Counted from the stretch's first letter, positions 1 through 13,436 are shown. The stretch: 64,000 nt of DNA from Plazaster borealis (GCA_021014325.1 CM037474.1:21880488-21944487), one strand, 5' to 3'. Made by a program: numbers and translations. Notes: generated from the sequence alone by a model not told the origin.

Positions 1-627
1 AAAGATGTCTCCATAGGGATGTAAACATTACAATGTGCACTGTCACCTAGTTTGCCAAAGTCTGTCATTTTCTGAATTATTTAACCGTGGAAATCCTGTC
101 GTGAGCTCGCATCGCCCAATCTAGGGCACTTTGCAGGTGTGAAGGAAAGCCTGCAGTTAGAAGCCATTTCCCGCCCGACGATGTACTGTCAGTGTATGGT
201 CGTCATAACATACATGAGAGCACAAACCTTTATAATAACAAATCGATGGGGGTGTAAAACGCGGCAATATGGTTCAGTGCTCCATAAGTGCTTTAGGCCT
301 ATAAAAATAAACATAGATCCATTAACATTTGTGTTAAAATAACTCACAAGTAAGATGTCGACATTCCGAGATAAATTTTCTCTGGATGATAACATCCTGA
401 AAGTGTCGAGAACCAGATAAATTATTCTTGGGAAGACAACGTCCCACTTTCACGATTTCGTCATCCCGTGATTTCTGTATACAGATATCACTACTTACAT
501 TAATTATGTCATCATCCTGCAGTAAATTATGTTAAGATCTCAACAAGTTTGATGGCACTTCCAGAGCTCCGTAACAGTCCTTGTTCAGACTCAATACTTT
601 GTCAATAATTTTCTATTTGCTTGAAAG
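1..627. other. No gene recognised upstream of the first visible exon
   Basis: AT-rich sequence with short frames that lack splice-supported coding context. Probably an intron or upstream region of CNBD2-like gene 1. Confidence 0.5.
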
Positions 628-3600
628 GGAAAATGACGCTAAGATGGTTAAGCTATTCAGCGCAATAGACGCAGCTCAAGCCGGCGACAAGTACAAAGTA
701 AAGGGTGACCTCCTTTTCGACGTGACGACGTTTAGGGCCAAGAAACAGGTGCGTGTTGTCTGCAACTTTGAATAATTGATGAATTTGCGTGTATTGCATT
801 AAGGACAGTCTGGATTGTATACGTTTGGTAATTGGAACCAACTGTTTGTTCCAATCCTAGTTGTAGACATATGCCATAAAATAACCCGTGAAAATTTCAT
901 TTCAAAAGGTGGTAGCGTTTTTGAGATAATATTGACGAAAATGGAGCTGTTATGTCCACGCACAGGAAGAATAATCTGCAATTGGAAAACAAATCTGAGA
1001 AACGTTTTTGACAGAAACGCTTCTCAGATTCAAATTTTGTTGGGATAAAAACTGATATCTTTTTCCATAACCACGTTACTTTAAAGTGAAATGTTTCTCA
1101 AAATGCTTTATACTATCCAAAGCTGCTGTACTTCTTACCAAGTAAGTTTTTATTGCCATGAATTTTATGAGTAGTTACCAAACGTATACAAACCCTTTAA
1201 AGATAGGTTCATATTTTGTTAATGACCCCAAGCAAAAGTGTGTAATTTCTTTCCGAAAGCTTATCTGAGGGTTGGTGTCCGTTTGTCTCTTAGTAAGCAT
1301 TGGGGGGGGGGGGGCGAAATTATTTCGTTTGAAATGCCCCCGTTTGATTAGAAATCAATAACAACATTTGGATCTGAGAAACGATTCATGCATGAATCGT
1401 TTATCAGATTTCTGAGGGTTGGTGTCCGTTTGCGAATGCTGCGGCCAGAGAGGTGGTTCAATTCCGCTGTCACCTCGCTAAACGTGGATGGGTTCTACGT
1501 TCTTGTGAAAATACCGTGACCCTTTTTGCTGTTTTCTCAACAAGTACCGGTAGTTAAGCTAAAACTTTCACATGTTACTTTTATTGTATCTGTCTATAAT
1601 TTTGCCAATAAATTTGCATTATGTAGACAAAAACCAACCTATGACCCATACCTTTAAAGATCTTTACAAACGGAACTGGAGGGGCGGGGCAATCAGCTAA
1701 AAACGGAGAAGCGTGACGAATAAGATGTGTGGGAGATTGTTCAATTTATACGCCATGTACTTTTGATGGGAATGGCATTCAATGTTCTTTCCTGGAGCTG
1801 CTTAAAGGCGCTGTACACGTTTGGTAATTGTCAAAGACCAGTATTCTCACTTGGTGTATCCCAACATGCATAAAATAACAAGCCTGTGAAAATTTGGGCT
1901 CAATTGGTCATCGAAGTTGCAAGAAAATGATGAAAGAAAAAACACCCTTGTTGTACAAATTTGTGTGTTTTCAGATAGGAATAAAAACTTCTTACAAGAA
2001 GTTTTTATTATTTTAGTGAGAAATCACCTCTTTCTCAAAAAGTACGTTACTTCAGAGGGAGTCGTTTCTCACAATGTTTTATACTATCAACAGCTCTCTG
2101 TTGCTCGTTACCAAGTCAGTTTTTATGCTATTTTATATTTGGGTAATTACCAAACGTGTACAGTGCCTTTAAGCACACAAAGTTACACAAAGTTGCTAAT
2201 CGGAAACAGTGTATAAGACTACCAACCAAACAATCATGCAATGTACGATGTGCTTGACTTGGTTCTCTGCAAATCTTCGCTTTAGCAGCCAATTAGCTCA
2301 ATTTTTTTTTTTTTTTTTTTAGCAGCCCAATACCAAATATGCCAAATTTTTGAAAAAAGAAAAAACTGATCTCTGATATAATAGTTGGCCTTCGGCAGGT
2401 TGGTGATGGGATTATGCCTTTGATGATACAAGCATGAAATTTTTGCATCTAGTCAGAGTATGTCACGAGAAAGATATTTGGCTATAGGGCCATCGCAGAT
2501 AATGTCCTTTGAAAAAAGATTAGGCCTAGGTAGATTAACAAGCAATTGCAGCCATTTCGAAAATTGCTTGTTACCGTAGTCTACCTATATTTTTTCAAAG
2601 GACAAATCTTGATGGCCTTATAGCAACCTTCTCCTGACACACTCTGACTGTGTGCCAAATATTCAATGCCTGTATCATCAAATTCCCCCAAATACCCCTA
2701 TCTGCCCCACTTTAAGGGGGTGTACAAAACACAACTGAACCTCGTTATTTAGCCTAAACTTGTGAAACTTACAATTTGTGTTTCTCGACAGAACAACGTA
2801 TCCAGTGAAACCAAGAGAATCTTGGAATTGCCGACGGCAGAACGGACAGAGAAGGATATTCATCATGTACGTAAGACTGGAAATTACAAAAAGATTGATC
2901 CTAAATCTTACGGTATATTTTTCTTTCATTGATAGGAACTCACTGTATTGACCCAATTCACCTACGTCATCACCACAATAATGTTGGTTGCGCCATTAAT
3001 GTTTGGGGTTCCCGTGTGCCCATTGTGTCACCCTCGTAAATATTTACGTAGATATTTACGCAGATATTATTGCGATTTGGGGCACAGATCGTGAATATTT
3101 CATATGTGAATAGTTGCGATTTGGGGCACAATCATGAATATTTATACGTAAATATATATGTTCGATGTCCCTTTAAAAGGAAAGTATACCTTTGGTCTTT
3201 GGAACCGTTCGATTGTTTTAATCCTATATACAAATGTAGTGACTATAACCTGTGAAAATTTCGTTTCAAAAGATGGTCGTGTTTTCGACATACATCGGCG
3301 AAAATCCGGAGTGGTTATGTCCACGCAGGAAGAATAATCCGTAATTGGAATACACAATCTGAGAAACGTTGCTGACAGTAACGTTTCTCAGATTCAAATT
3401 TTTAGGGATAAAAACTGACTTTTTTCCCCATAACCACACTATTTCGAGGTGAAATGATTCTCAAAATGCTTTATACTATCGAAAGCTGCTGTACTTCTAA
3501 CCAAGTAGGTTTTTATTGCCAAAATTTTAAGAGGTATACCTTCCCTTTAAAGCCACCATACAATAGCGATATTGTAAAACTTGACAAAATATTGACAACA

Positions 3601-6600
3601 TTCTTGAATTGTTGATGTTTCAGGTACAGGTAGAACTGCAGCAGATGGAGTTCATTACGAAGTACCCAGTGCATATGCAGCGAGGTCTAATCCTGGCTGG
3701 AGCGTATGAAAGTTACGAGACAGGACGGGTTATCATCCGCTACGATAGACGGCCCTACGCTTTCTACCTCGTACTGGCTGGATCAGGTATATCTCGCAAA
3801 ACAAGAAAATTAATCATGCAACTGCCGAATTCTATTATTTCTTCTGAAGATTTGTTTGTGGTACAGAAAAGCCATTATGTGATGATAAAAATAGTTTGTT
3901 TTGATTTCGTTACAAGTGAAGCAAATTGGATGTGTTATTGGCTCTGAATAGAGCCGGTGTCACAGGGAAATCTGTCTCCATAAAAAATTAACATGGGCTG
4001 AAGGAGGTTGATTTCGAAAGAGGGCGCTATCGGAAGAAGTTTGCATCCAGTTCGCCGTATTGGGGGGGGGGGGGCAGAATCTTGTGCCACGCAAGTTGGG
4101 TGTTCGACGTTTCGACTAGTGTGTTTTACTTTTCGTCAGGATGTCCTCGTTTGATTTATTTTGGCGTAAGGAAAGATGAGTCATTTTGAATTTTTCCTTA
4201 ACTTGTTTTATTGTTTGAATCTGATAATGAAATCCTATAAAAGCCTACTTATTAACTTCATCAGTCGTGACAGTGAGACTGAGATGCGGCCTTTCTGATT
4301 TCCTACAGTCATTGCAAAATGTTACCCATTGCAGAGCTAGCTCACATTTTTGTCACCCTTAAAACCTATGTAAATTAGGGGCGGAAACAGGATTTTCAGA
4401 AAGGGGCGCACATTTTGAGGGCTAATTTCCAAGTGATTATTTTCAGTTATCCTGGAATCGATTTTACAAGGAGCTAAGACTGATCTTAAGTGCAAATCAA
4501 CCTTAACTGCCAATGCAAAGTGTGATGTCACCAATAGAAATCACTATGGGAATGTTATCAACTCACCTTAAGATGAATCTTAGTCCTTTGTGAAATCGAG
4601 CCCTGCTTTTTAACAAAAAAAATACAAGGGTTGATCACAGCACGGGGCTCGCTGTAGGACCCTGGGGAAATGTTTAAACATTATATGCTTTTTGGTGCAA
4701 TCAATAAGATATTTCAGAGTTTTACAAGTAATTTTTATGTCAATTTTTAAAATTAAAGAAAACAAATTTGGCTGTTCAAGTTGGGTTTTTTTTCAGTCTG
4801 TGGAAACAAGCCACTGTGCAAATACTCCCCCTATTAGTAAAAACCAATGCTTCTATTAGTAGAACACAATGTTATTGTTTATTTTTACAGCCATACTTTT
4901 TTTCATAATTTTATAGCTCTATTATTGGAGGGTGATCCGGAAAACAGCGGAAGGGCAGCAACCGCTCTGGTCAAAGGTCAAGTATTCGGGGTGAGTGAAG
5001 CGGAAACTCTTTAATTTAGTGCAATTTATTACAAAATCCTACAAGAAATCGCTGCTTACCTTATGTTGATATACATAATTATGTTAATCGCGAGTCATGC
5101 ACACTTGTGACATATTTTTCCTTGTTTATTTTATTTCTAACGACACAGAATGAGGCAATAGTCAATAGAGGTCGCCACAATGTCACCGTCATTTCAAAAG
5201 AGTTCATCCAACTGCTAAGTCTCACGGTGGAGGTAGGTTTGCGAATTTTAACCAAACTTGACTATAGACTCCAGAAACAAAATTTGAAACTTAAAAAACC
5301 CATGATTTTCGATGCTGTTAAATTTGTGAGAAATCTCAAAAAGTAGTGTTGTAAAAAAAATGTCATTTGTAAATTTCGACTTGACAGTAACATTCATTTT
5401 TTGAATAAAAAAAAATAAAAAAATAATGTCAGTTGGTGGTCTAAAACAATGTCCTGAGATGATTTTCGTTCAGACATTCTGATAAAATGTGACACCCCAC
5501 GCCAAAATTAGCCAGTTCTCGGGAAAAGGTGAAATTGCAAAAAAAATGAAGACGATGGAAACACCAGCCATGATATCGATATGATTTATTTTCTTAATAT
5601 TCTATATGGTGAAATTTTGTTTCCCAGAATTGACCCGGATTCCGGGTGCCTTTGGGCCTGACCCATTTCTGGGTCAGGATGACTCGGAATCGATGTCAAA
5701 ATGACCCAGAAGTGGGTCGAACTGACGCAGAATCCTAGTAGTTACAATTCCATTTTAACCAGTTTCTGGGTCAGCTTGACACATGGGTCAGGCACCTGGG
5801 ACCCCAAATCCAGGTCAATTCTGAACCGTGAATTTTTAAGAGTGTGTTTATTGATGAGCAAATAAACCCAGTTTTGGTGTTTGGCAAGAAACCCCTGGTT
5901 TTGGAGCGTCAGAAATTGGCAAAAAATAAAATGTTAAACTGTTGGAAACAAGGAACGGTTTCACGCCAGATATTTTGTGAAACGTCAGGTTGAATGTCCG
6001 CAACAAATAAATCCACCAAAGTCAAACATAGGACCTACACTCTTGATTAATTTTCCACAGTTGGGTGCATTTTGATTGCACTTTTTAGAGTTTTTCTCTT
6101 TTCTAACTTTCGTGTATGGTTTTAGAATTTTTAAACATGTATTGCATATATTTTTAATGCTCCTTCATTGCTTCGGTAAAAATTCTCTAGCTGTAGTTTT
6201 ATTGTTCTATTGTGTAATGTAATTTTTAGTGGTTTTGATTATTTCGTGAAGACATTGTCATGCACCTTAAAACAGCCTTGACTAGAATTAGCGCCTTATA
6301 AATAAAGTTATTATTATTAATATTATTAATATTATATTGTAAAAATTTTGCGTTCCATACAAAATAACAAAAGCGTATAATCTGTGATCATTTTGAACCC
6401 AGGAGTATTCCAAGATATTCTTAGCTGGTGGAGTGAGCAACATCAGTGGTGTGGACGGGAGCAGTTTTATCGAATCGGTCAGCATCTTCAAAGGCTGGCC
6501 TTTGCACCTTCTCAAGAAACATCCCAAGAAATGCAGATTCAATTTTTACACGTAAGTATATTGAATTAGTCTTGGTTCCATAACTCTCTAGTTGTGTAGT

Positions 6601-9600
6601 CGCGAAAAAACCTTGTCAACCGCTAGAGGGCGCCACAACTAGAACGTCTTCAAACCGAGACTAGTATTGAATTTGAAAGCGTTCACAGTCGAACGATTAA
6701 TTAATGGGCCGTGTCCGAATTTGGTAGTGGCTATGGCTAGATCGGAAGGAAGGAAGGAAAGGAAGGCAGCATAATTTCCTTCCTGCATCGGTTTGCTCAA
6801 TACTTTGCTCAGGTTATTGATGCAAACAGTTTTAATTTTGTTTTGTTAAAAGATGATAATTTTTTTTGAAATTTCCTTACTTTCCATTTTAGGAGGGGTA
6901 CTGTCATCGAGCAGGACAGCAACCGAAGTGACTGGATCTACATCTTGAAATCTGTATGTCTATATTCAAATTCGCAGTATTTTTGACCGCGTGAGGGCGT
7001 GTGTGAACCAAATTTTACGTGTTGCGAAATGAGTAAAACGAACTGTTTTTTCCATTGTTGTTATTAATATGTATACCATTTGTTTGGCAATTGATACAGG
7101 CAATATACAGGCAGTCAAAATATGGTAAAACTGTGATGTAAAGAAATTCGCCGTTGAAAGCGCCCTCATGCGGTCAAAAATACGGTCAATTTCTTTCTAA
7201 ATTCAAGTGGAGATACAACATTGATTTGGGGAAACATTTTTGTATTCCATACTGTCGTCGTAGTCTCAACATGTAAAACGAAAAAACAAAAGAAAAGAAT
7301 ACGGTTTTCCATTTTCAGCGGGGGAAAAATCAAAACGATTTCTCGTTGGATGCACCCCATGCCGATCTTTGCATGTCTTCATTGCGAGTTAGATTTGATT
7401 AATGTCTGGTATAATGACTTGCTTAGTCACAAGTTATCGCTTAAATTTGAATTCCTTGGAGAACAGAGAAAGTTGCTATATGTCAAATGGTTCGGGATAA
7501 GCTTTTGTACAGTAAACTCCAGATGGGTAAGCCTGGAAGGCCTATACTATTGTGTCATACACATTCATTCAAAATTGTGTATGGATGTTCACCATCTTTT
7601 ACGTAGATGTGAGATCATGTGAGATAAGCACATGTCTCTTTAGTCTGAGGAATTGAAATTTAAGGTAACTTGTGATTAAGCGAGTCATTGTACCAGACAT
7701 TCAAATCTAACTCGCACATTGCTTATTGGTAATGTCTTTGTTGGGTGTCATGATTATTTTCAAAAGTGACCACAGTTATGGGATTTTATCCCTGATAAAC
7801 AAAACAAGACAACTCATAAGCTTTTGGTGACCACACCAATTATGTATTGATGACGTCATTGTGACGTCTTTTGAGGATTTCTTATGTGCATTTCTTTGCA
7901 GGGGAGCTGTGCAGTTTTAAAGAAGTTGCACCACGAGGAGCCAGTGCCAACAAAACGGAAAAGAAATCTTCCCGGTAAGCAGCTGGTCACTAGATAAAAA
8001 CAAAGTTACATCTCTGTTAAGGAGAGTAAAACATTTTAGGTATAACTGAAGATATCTTTAGGATTTGAAATATGGTGGAGATACAATATAGTAAGGTTTG
8101 CGGTAAACACCATGTACATGAGTAGGGTTTGAAACTGTGTGGTGGAGATAAAAATCTAGTAAGGTTTGCGGTAACACCATGTACATGAGTAGGATTTGAA
8201 ACTTTGCATGGTGGAGATACAATCGAGTAAGGTTTGCAAGACACCATGTACAAAATCTCTTATGAGCTGTGGTGGTTCTGAGAAGAACCAGTGGTTTAAC
8301 AACTATGTCCTTCTCAGAAACGCCACGGCTCTGAAAAGAGACTACACCGGCTCTTTTCAGAGCCAACTAAGAGATTTTACACAATGGTTGCACCCGCAAG
8401 TTTACTATTTATTTATAGTTACTTCTTCTTATCATTGTACTTTTGAGGTCCAAGGTCCGAGTCCAACTTGTGACATGTTTTTTATGTTCATTTCTTGCAC
8501 AGCGATTACTCGACGAACCCTCCCCTCGCTATCGACCAATCACGAGGAACAGCTAACAATCAAGTTGAGGGAGATGCAGAGAAAGCGCGCCAAAGCCCTC
8601 AAGGGGAAATCGCGTCGTTTCGGCAACTCCCGAACAAAGGTCATTGTCAGAATCCCAATACGAGACGATCCCCTGGCGACGACAGATCCCGTGAAAAAAC
8701 ATGAGCAGGGAGGAGAAGCCAACGCTCTCCTGCCAACAATCTTAGTCTCAGAGCCCAGTCGTCCAAACAGCTCGTCAGGTGGTTATGGCGCTCAGACGCC
8801 CATGTCGGTACAATCACCTCTTGAGGAAGAGACTACGATGGACCGGGCAAATGACCAGCTTGTCGAAAAGGAAACCGTGACGTCAAAGAATCTCAAAGAT
8901 TCACTATCTCGGGTAAGCTTTACACAGTTCTAATTTGTTTCCACTTCTTGTTATTAACCCATTGTTTTTCAATAACTTACAGTCAATATTTGGTTACAAA
9001 AAAAACCAAAACATGTCATTGTGAATTAATGAAGTTTTCGCAACAAGATATTAATTCTTGTGAAAATAATATCATGTGAAAAGTTTTTTGTGTTCGAAAG
9101 AGAAGTGCAAGTAATAGTGTTGTGTGTTTTTGAGTAAAAACGCTAACAGTTTACAAGCGATCCGTCATACAATAGACCAGTGCCCAATTTCATATAGCAG
9201 CTTTTAACTTAAGCACAAAAAGTAGCTAAGCTCAAAATAATGATACTTACCAGAATGAGGTTACCAGCCAATAGTCGTGTTCACCATCTGTGTGACTGGA
9301 TCCCCATCTTGCTTTTTGTGTTGCTTAGTGGAAAAGTTGAAGCAATATTAAAGTTTGAAATTGGACCCGGATTGTGAAATTACACTTAACCCTATGTCAA
9401 CAGGGCCCTTTTCTGACGCACACGAGACGTCTACCACGCGTCAGCGAAGAGCCGAAGGTCACGCCAGAACACGAACAAGAAAGAGAACGCGGGAAATCTC
9501 ATGTTGAAAATACAAAAGGTAAGACGATGGTGAAAACATGTGGCGGTATCATGGCTCAACACAAGACGATCAAGTTTGATTGCCTTCCATGTGTCAATGG

Positions 9601-12600
9601 GGAAGCCAAGGCAGGGAAACGGGCACAACAACAACATAAACAACAACAACAGCTTCAACAACAACAACAACAGGTTTTCAAAAATTTCATTTTCAAAACT
9701 GTTACACCGAAGAGCTATGGTGACCAAACTTTGAAACGTGGTGCCAGTGTCATAGGGGATTTTGTTCCCCATGGCCCAATTTCATTGAACTGCTTAAGTA
9801 CAAAAAGTAGCTAAGCACAACAAAATTATGCTAATAATAAATAAGGGTACCAGCCAAAATACCATGTCACATGTACAATCTGTAACTGCACTGACTAGTA
9901 TTCTTGCTTATTTTTGCTAGCAAGAAAATGTTTAAGCAATATTTTCTGCTTAAAGGCCCTGTACACTATTGGTAAGATTGAAAAACACAAATGTTCACAG
10001 ATTCACACAAGTAATGGTAGAAAGGGTTCCTTAAAATAGCTCTGCCTAAAATGCTATCGTTTCTGAGAAATGAGTAAAACAATAGTTTTTATCACGTGTG
10101 ATAATAAACTCGATGTTTGAAAAACATAAAACACATAAGGTCTCTTTTCACCATTTTCTCGTGACCTCGATGACCAATTGAGCTCAAATTTTCACAGGTT
10201 TGTTATTTCATGTATATGGTTAATCACACAAAACAGCTCCATGAAATTGGGCCCAGATTTGTGTGTCCGCCATACCGTAAAATGACATGGTCTGAAGGAA
10301 GTTGATTCTAAAGAGTGCGCTATCAGACGAATTTTGTTGTATGGATGGGACAGAATCTCCGGGGGACAGAATCTCCTGACACACCGGTATAGACCTTTCT
10401 ATTGTTTATAAAAAAACCGCGCTGGTTGGCATGGACGGCCGAATGTTAGCAGATGTGACCAAATTCAACATTTCTACAAACTTAAAAATAAATAAAAATA
10501 ATACATCCAATGATTGGTTGCTTTGTTTCCAACAGATTCAACACTATTTTTTGAATATTTGTGTTACATTGTTACAGACTATTGTATATATTTTTGCTTT
10601 GCATTCATGGCTTCCCATAGTTTCCCCAACCTTGGTTGGCAAAAACTCGGGCTGTGAAGTTGCAATAGAAAGGTTAATAAAAGATACCAAGACACCCTGA
10701 CATACATTGTGTTTTTTAAGTGGATCACTGTCTTTAAAGCTTTACGTAACTCCTTCCTTTTTTTCTACTTGTTTTGTTCTTCTTTTCTTACACAGACAGA
10801 GCATCTACGAGCCAGCTGTCGGCTGACGAGGCGAGCCAGCTTTCCGCACAAGAATCAAAAACTGACTCCGCTGTTGACGCTGATGATGACTGGATGGATG
10901 ACCATGTGAGTGAAAAGTCTTGATACTAGGTTCTTATATAGCGCTTTAGTGACAAACTAATTATTTGTTAAAGTATGCTAAGTAAAAAGTATAAAACCCA
11001 TTTATAGCACTTTGTGGTTTACAATCTGCAGCCAGCCAATACAGAAACACCGTGTAAATTTTGTTTCAGCGATCACTAAGTGCTGATTGGTTTCCTAGGA
11101 AAGGCCGGGGAGAAAACAAAGAAAAGGACCAATGATTAGTTAGAGGTGGTCAAGTTGGTTAACTCATGCAAAGGGCGCGCTATTACGAATTACTAATGAG
11201 AGTATACACAATCCACTGTCGATCAATGACGTCTTAGGCCAAGAAACATCGGGCAAACCCCTTCTCTCTGTTCTTTTACTTAAATTACACAACACACGGG
11301 ACCAACAGGTTTACGTCCCATCTGAAAATCGAAGCAATAATGGTTGAGTGTCTTGCTCAAGGACACAAGTTTCATGACCAAGACCCGAACCTACACTCTG
11401 ACTACACCAGAACTTTAGTGTTGCGTATACTGGGACCGCTCGTAATTGGCCAGGACACTATTTAAAACACTCTGAGAATTCGACGACCAAAGGGCCCATG
11501 GTGGATTGGGGAACAATCTCATCCATGTATTGTACAAATATAGGCCTATCGGATAAATCTAGCGGTTTTTCCGTAGTCAAGTTTTCACCTCGTAATTATA
11601 TTCTGCGACAATGCACGAACAAAATGCATTCCAATATTTGTTTTATAACATACACATAGATCTGTGTCATTTGCCTTTTTTCACAATAAACACGCAGTAG
11701 ACACGGAAACTCGTCCACCCCACACTCCGAATAAACCCCCTTCTAAACAACGTGGAAGACACTAACGATGCTGCAAAGCATCCTATAATATCCATATAGG
11801 ACTCCTATATTAAATTTTGGAGCGTCGAGGCAGCATGGCAAAAGTAAAGGATGACACGTGACGCGTGTTCCACCAATCAAATGACAAAGATCTATGTGTG
11901 CGGTAGGCTATCTAATATTTATTATGGGAGGTTAATTCAATCTTGGAAAATAATGAAATTGTGTTTTTGTCTTGATCCTCTTCACAGTCTGCCGCAACTA
12001 GGTGCATTGGACGAGACACGTATATTCAGATAGGTACTTTGGAACGAGGAGATATATTTGTAAGTATATACGGCTTGTTTATTGTAACCATGTATGATCT
12101 CACGGCTTCAAGATGATCGTTGAAGTTTGATAAAGGAAGGGGAAAAATTGTACTTCAAATGAAGGACAAATAAACAACCGAGCGGTTCCAAAAACCAAAG
12201 GTATACTTTCCCTTTAAGCACTATGTGACAGCAGACATAATACAGATGTTAGTGAAATTCTGAGCATGCGCACATTTCCGAAAAATACCATGGTTTAACC
12301 GGTAAGTCTGCTGCCACCTAGCGTCCCCACCCATAAGTCTCCCAGTCTACATACTTCTTTCATTTGATAGGGAGTATCCGACATGGCGTTTGGCAAGCAA
12401 CCGTCTCTAAGCTTGGTGAGCAACGGGGCAGAGTGCATACTGGTCGCTAAGAAGTTTTACGCTAAGCACGCTACCGAAGGAAACATGAAAACAATTACCG
12501 ATCTGGTAAGTTGTTTATACTTATTTGGCATTCTTTTAGCATTTAACTCGGGAGCTGAAGGAAAAATAACAAAGCAGAAATGGCCCTTCAAATTGGCTAC

Positions 12601-13407
12601 TTTAGATATGAAGAAGTCGAATTAGAATCGGTGCATAACTTCTCGATGCTGGTATTTTGTCTTTAAAGTGATATGATGAATATAGGTAACTTACTACATG
12701 TATCTTTTTAATAGATGCTAAATTTGCATAAGGGATAAAGAACATTATTTGTGTTTTATACACACCGATGTGTGTTAAACACTGTGCACTCGGTACTTTC
12801 CCGGGTAATCGTGAAATAAACAACCCATAGGCATACTCTCGGGTGGGATGCGAACAACAACCTTTGCTATTCAAGAGTTAGACCACAGATATCCCCCTTT
12901 TTAGTCTGTCTCATTCACTAATTCATCATTACCTTTTGTCCCTCTTCCCACCTTTGTTTTTGTCTTTTGTGTTTCCATTCTCTTGTGATTAAACCAGTCC
13001 CTTCCCTCTACCTCCTTTGTCTCCTTCGTTGTTCTTCCCTCGCTTTTTCAGAGTGCTTTCTGCCTCTCTCTTTTCATCATTTCTTTCCACTTGACTGCTT
13101 CTGTTATACCAGTATGTTTATTTGTGTTGTTTTGTCGAAACATCAGGCCATGAACTATGTGTTTGCATTAATATTATATAAAAAGTGAATTTATTAATAA
13201 ATTCCATTACTGTTTTGAAATCCTCAGCTCCGACCGTATCCCAATGAAGAAACGCTCCTCCGTGATCTTCGGGAGAAGCTGACCTGGCAAAACCACCGAG
13301 CGGCTACCCTGACCGACACCGCACACAACCTGAGAAGATACCGAAGAAGTCTTAACGATCCAGGGATGCGTGCACCGGCAGCCAGGCTCAATACTGGACC
13401 CGTTTGA
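628..13407 (+). CDS. CNBD2: CNBD2-like cyclic nucleotide-binding domain protein, gene 1 (14 exons seen; 5' end not identified)
   Basis: I assemble 14 coding exons by frame, GT-AG borders and similarity: 628-748, 2792-2866, 3624-3786, 4917-4990, 5149-5232, 6403-6551, 6893-6953, 7902-7974, 8503-8912, 9404-9518, 10796-10905, 11988-12059, 12371-12505 and 13228-13407 (stop TGA 13405-13407). Phases agree at every junction, giving about 607 residues. Exons 2-5 encode a first cyclic nucleotide-binding (CNB) domain (KYPVHMQ, RVIIRYDRRPYAFYLV, GQVFG). Exons 6-8 and 12-13 encode a second CNB-like fold (GWPLHLLKKHPKKC, SDWIYILKSGSC, QIGTLERGDIFG, VSNGAECILVAKKF), split by a charged, low-complexity insert in exons 9-11. 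The C-terminus is Arg-rich. The family is soluble and has a role in male germ cells in mammals; function here is inferred. In CNB domain 1 the usual Glu after Phe-Gly is Asn and the usual Arg is His, so nucleotide binding may be lost there. No initiator Met was found; earlier exons may lie upstream of the window. Confidence 0.85.
803..1203 (+). mobile_element. MITE family B, copy 1
   Basis: Termini gattgtatacgtttggtaat and gtatacaaaccctttaaag. The core hairpin is tctgagaaacgtttttgaca with aacgcttctcaga. It lies in intron 1 of CNBD2-like gene 1. Confidence 0.7.
1196..1663 (-). mobile_element. MITE family C, copy 2
   Basis: Reverse orientation relative to copy 1. It contains gagggttggtgtccgtttg twice and the hairpin ctgagaaacgattcatgcat, and ends aacctatgacccataccttt. 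It abuts family B copy 1, so the shared boundary is uncertain. Confidence 0.5.
1803..2172 (+). mobile_element. MITE family A, copy 1
   Basis: Ends aaaggcgctgtacacgtttg and its inverted match, with ttaa at both borders. The core hairpin is aaaaacttcttacaagaagt. Confidence 0.75.
3172..3554 (+). mobile_element. MITE family B, copy 2
   Basis: Termini aaaggaaagtatacctttgg and ggtataccttccctttaa. The core hairpin is tctgagaaacgttgctgaca followed by its complement. Located just before exon 3 of CNBD2-like gene 1. Confidence 0.7.
3953..4092. repeat. Repeat family F, copy 1
   Basis: A ggtgtcacagggaaatctgt start, internal gagggcgctatcgga, a G-run and ggcagaatcttgtgcc. Short element with cagaatctc-type ends, in intron 3 of CNBD2-like gene 1. 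Confidence 0.5.
5624..5840. mobile_element. MITE family K, copy 1 (gacccgg ends)
   Basis: cagaattgacccggattccg and aaatccaggtcaattctga form an inverted pair around several copies of gacccagaa/ctgggtca. Intronic in CNBD2-like gene 1. Confidence 0.55.
8058..8250. repeat. Tandem repeat, about 3 x 67 bp
   Basis: Units contain ggtggagataca, tagtaaggtttgcggta and caccatgtacatgagtaggg. Intronic; frames crossing it are not coding. Confidence 0.7.
8250..8376. mobile_element. Small hairpin element, intron 8 of CNBD2-like gene 1
   Basis: Outer ends aaatctctta and taagagattt pair, and an inner stem ggctctgaaaagag pairs with ctcttttcagagcc. Only about 127 bp. Confidence 0.5.
9182..9367. mobile_element. 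MITE family E, copy 1
   Basis: Ends gcccaatttcatatagcagc and gaaattggaccc. It contains cacaaaaagtagctaagc and ggttaccagcca. Intronic. Confidence 0.6.
9625..9675. repeat. (CAA)n microsatellite
   Basis: caacaacaa runs within intron 10 of CNBD2-like gene 1. An apparent Gln/Asn-rich frame here is past the exon 10 donor site at 9519. Confidence 0.75.
9773..10254. mobile_element. MITE family E, copy 2, interrupted by family D
   Basis: Ends ggcccaatttcattgaactg and cagctccatgaaattgggcc, a clear inverted pair, with 9953-10235 inserted near its right end. Confidence 0.7.
9953..10235 (-). mobile_element. MITE family D, copy 2, nested and truncated
   Basis: Starts taaaggccctgtacactatt. The core hairpin is tttatcacgtgtgataa. 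It lacks the far terminus and sits inside a family E element in an intron of CNBD2-like gene 1. Confidence 0.65.
10256..10392. repeat. Repeat family F, copy 2
   Basis: Directly after a family E element. It contains aaagagtgcgctatcagacg and gggacagaatctcctgacac. Confidence 0.5.
11290..11425 (-). mobile_element. SINE remnant, second family
   Basis: tcttgctcaaggacacaagt and agacccgaacctacactctg match the copy at 55258-55535. Intron 11 of CNBD2-like gene 1. Confidence 0.5.
12745..12897 (-). mobile_element. tRNA-derived SINE, inverted
   Basis: Shares caccgatgtgtgttaa and ggtactttcccg with the copy at 60690-60830. The B-box region is degraded here. Confidence 0.55.
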
Positions 13408-13436
13408 TGATAATTATGAGTGTTGTACTGTTGTCA

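Noticed and set aside
8196..8502. An N-terminal extension of the frame containing the exon 8503-8912
   Set aside because: It crosses a tandem repeat and a hairpin element; a clear acceptor (AG 8501-8502) and matching phase define the exon start.
9519..9814. A Gln/Asn-rich protein segment
   Set aside because: It lies beyond a good splice donor (gtaaga at 9519) and derives from a CAA microsatellite plus a MITE; the CNBD2-like frame continues at 10796.
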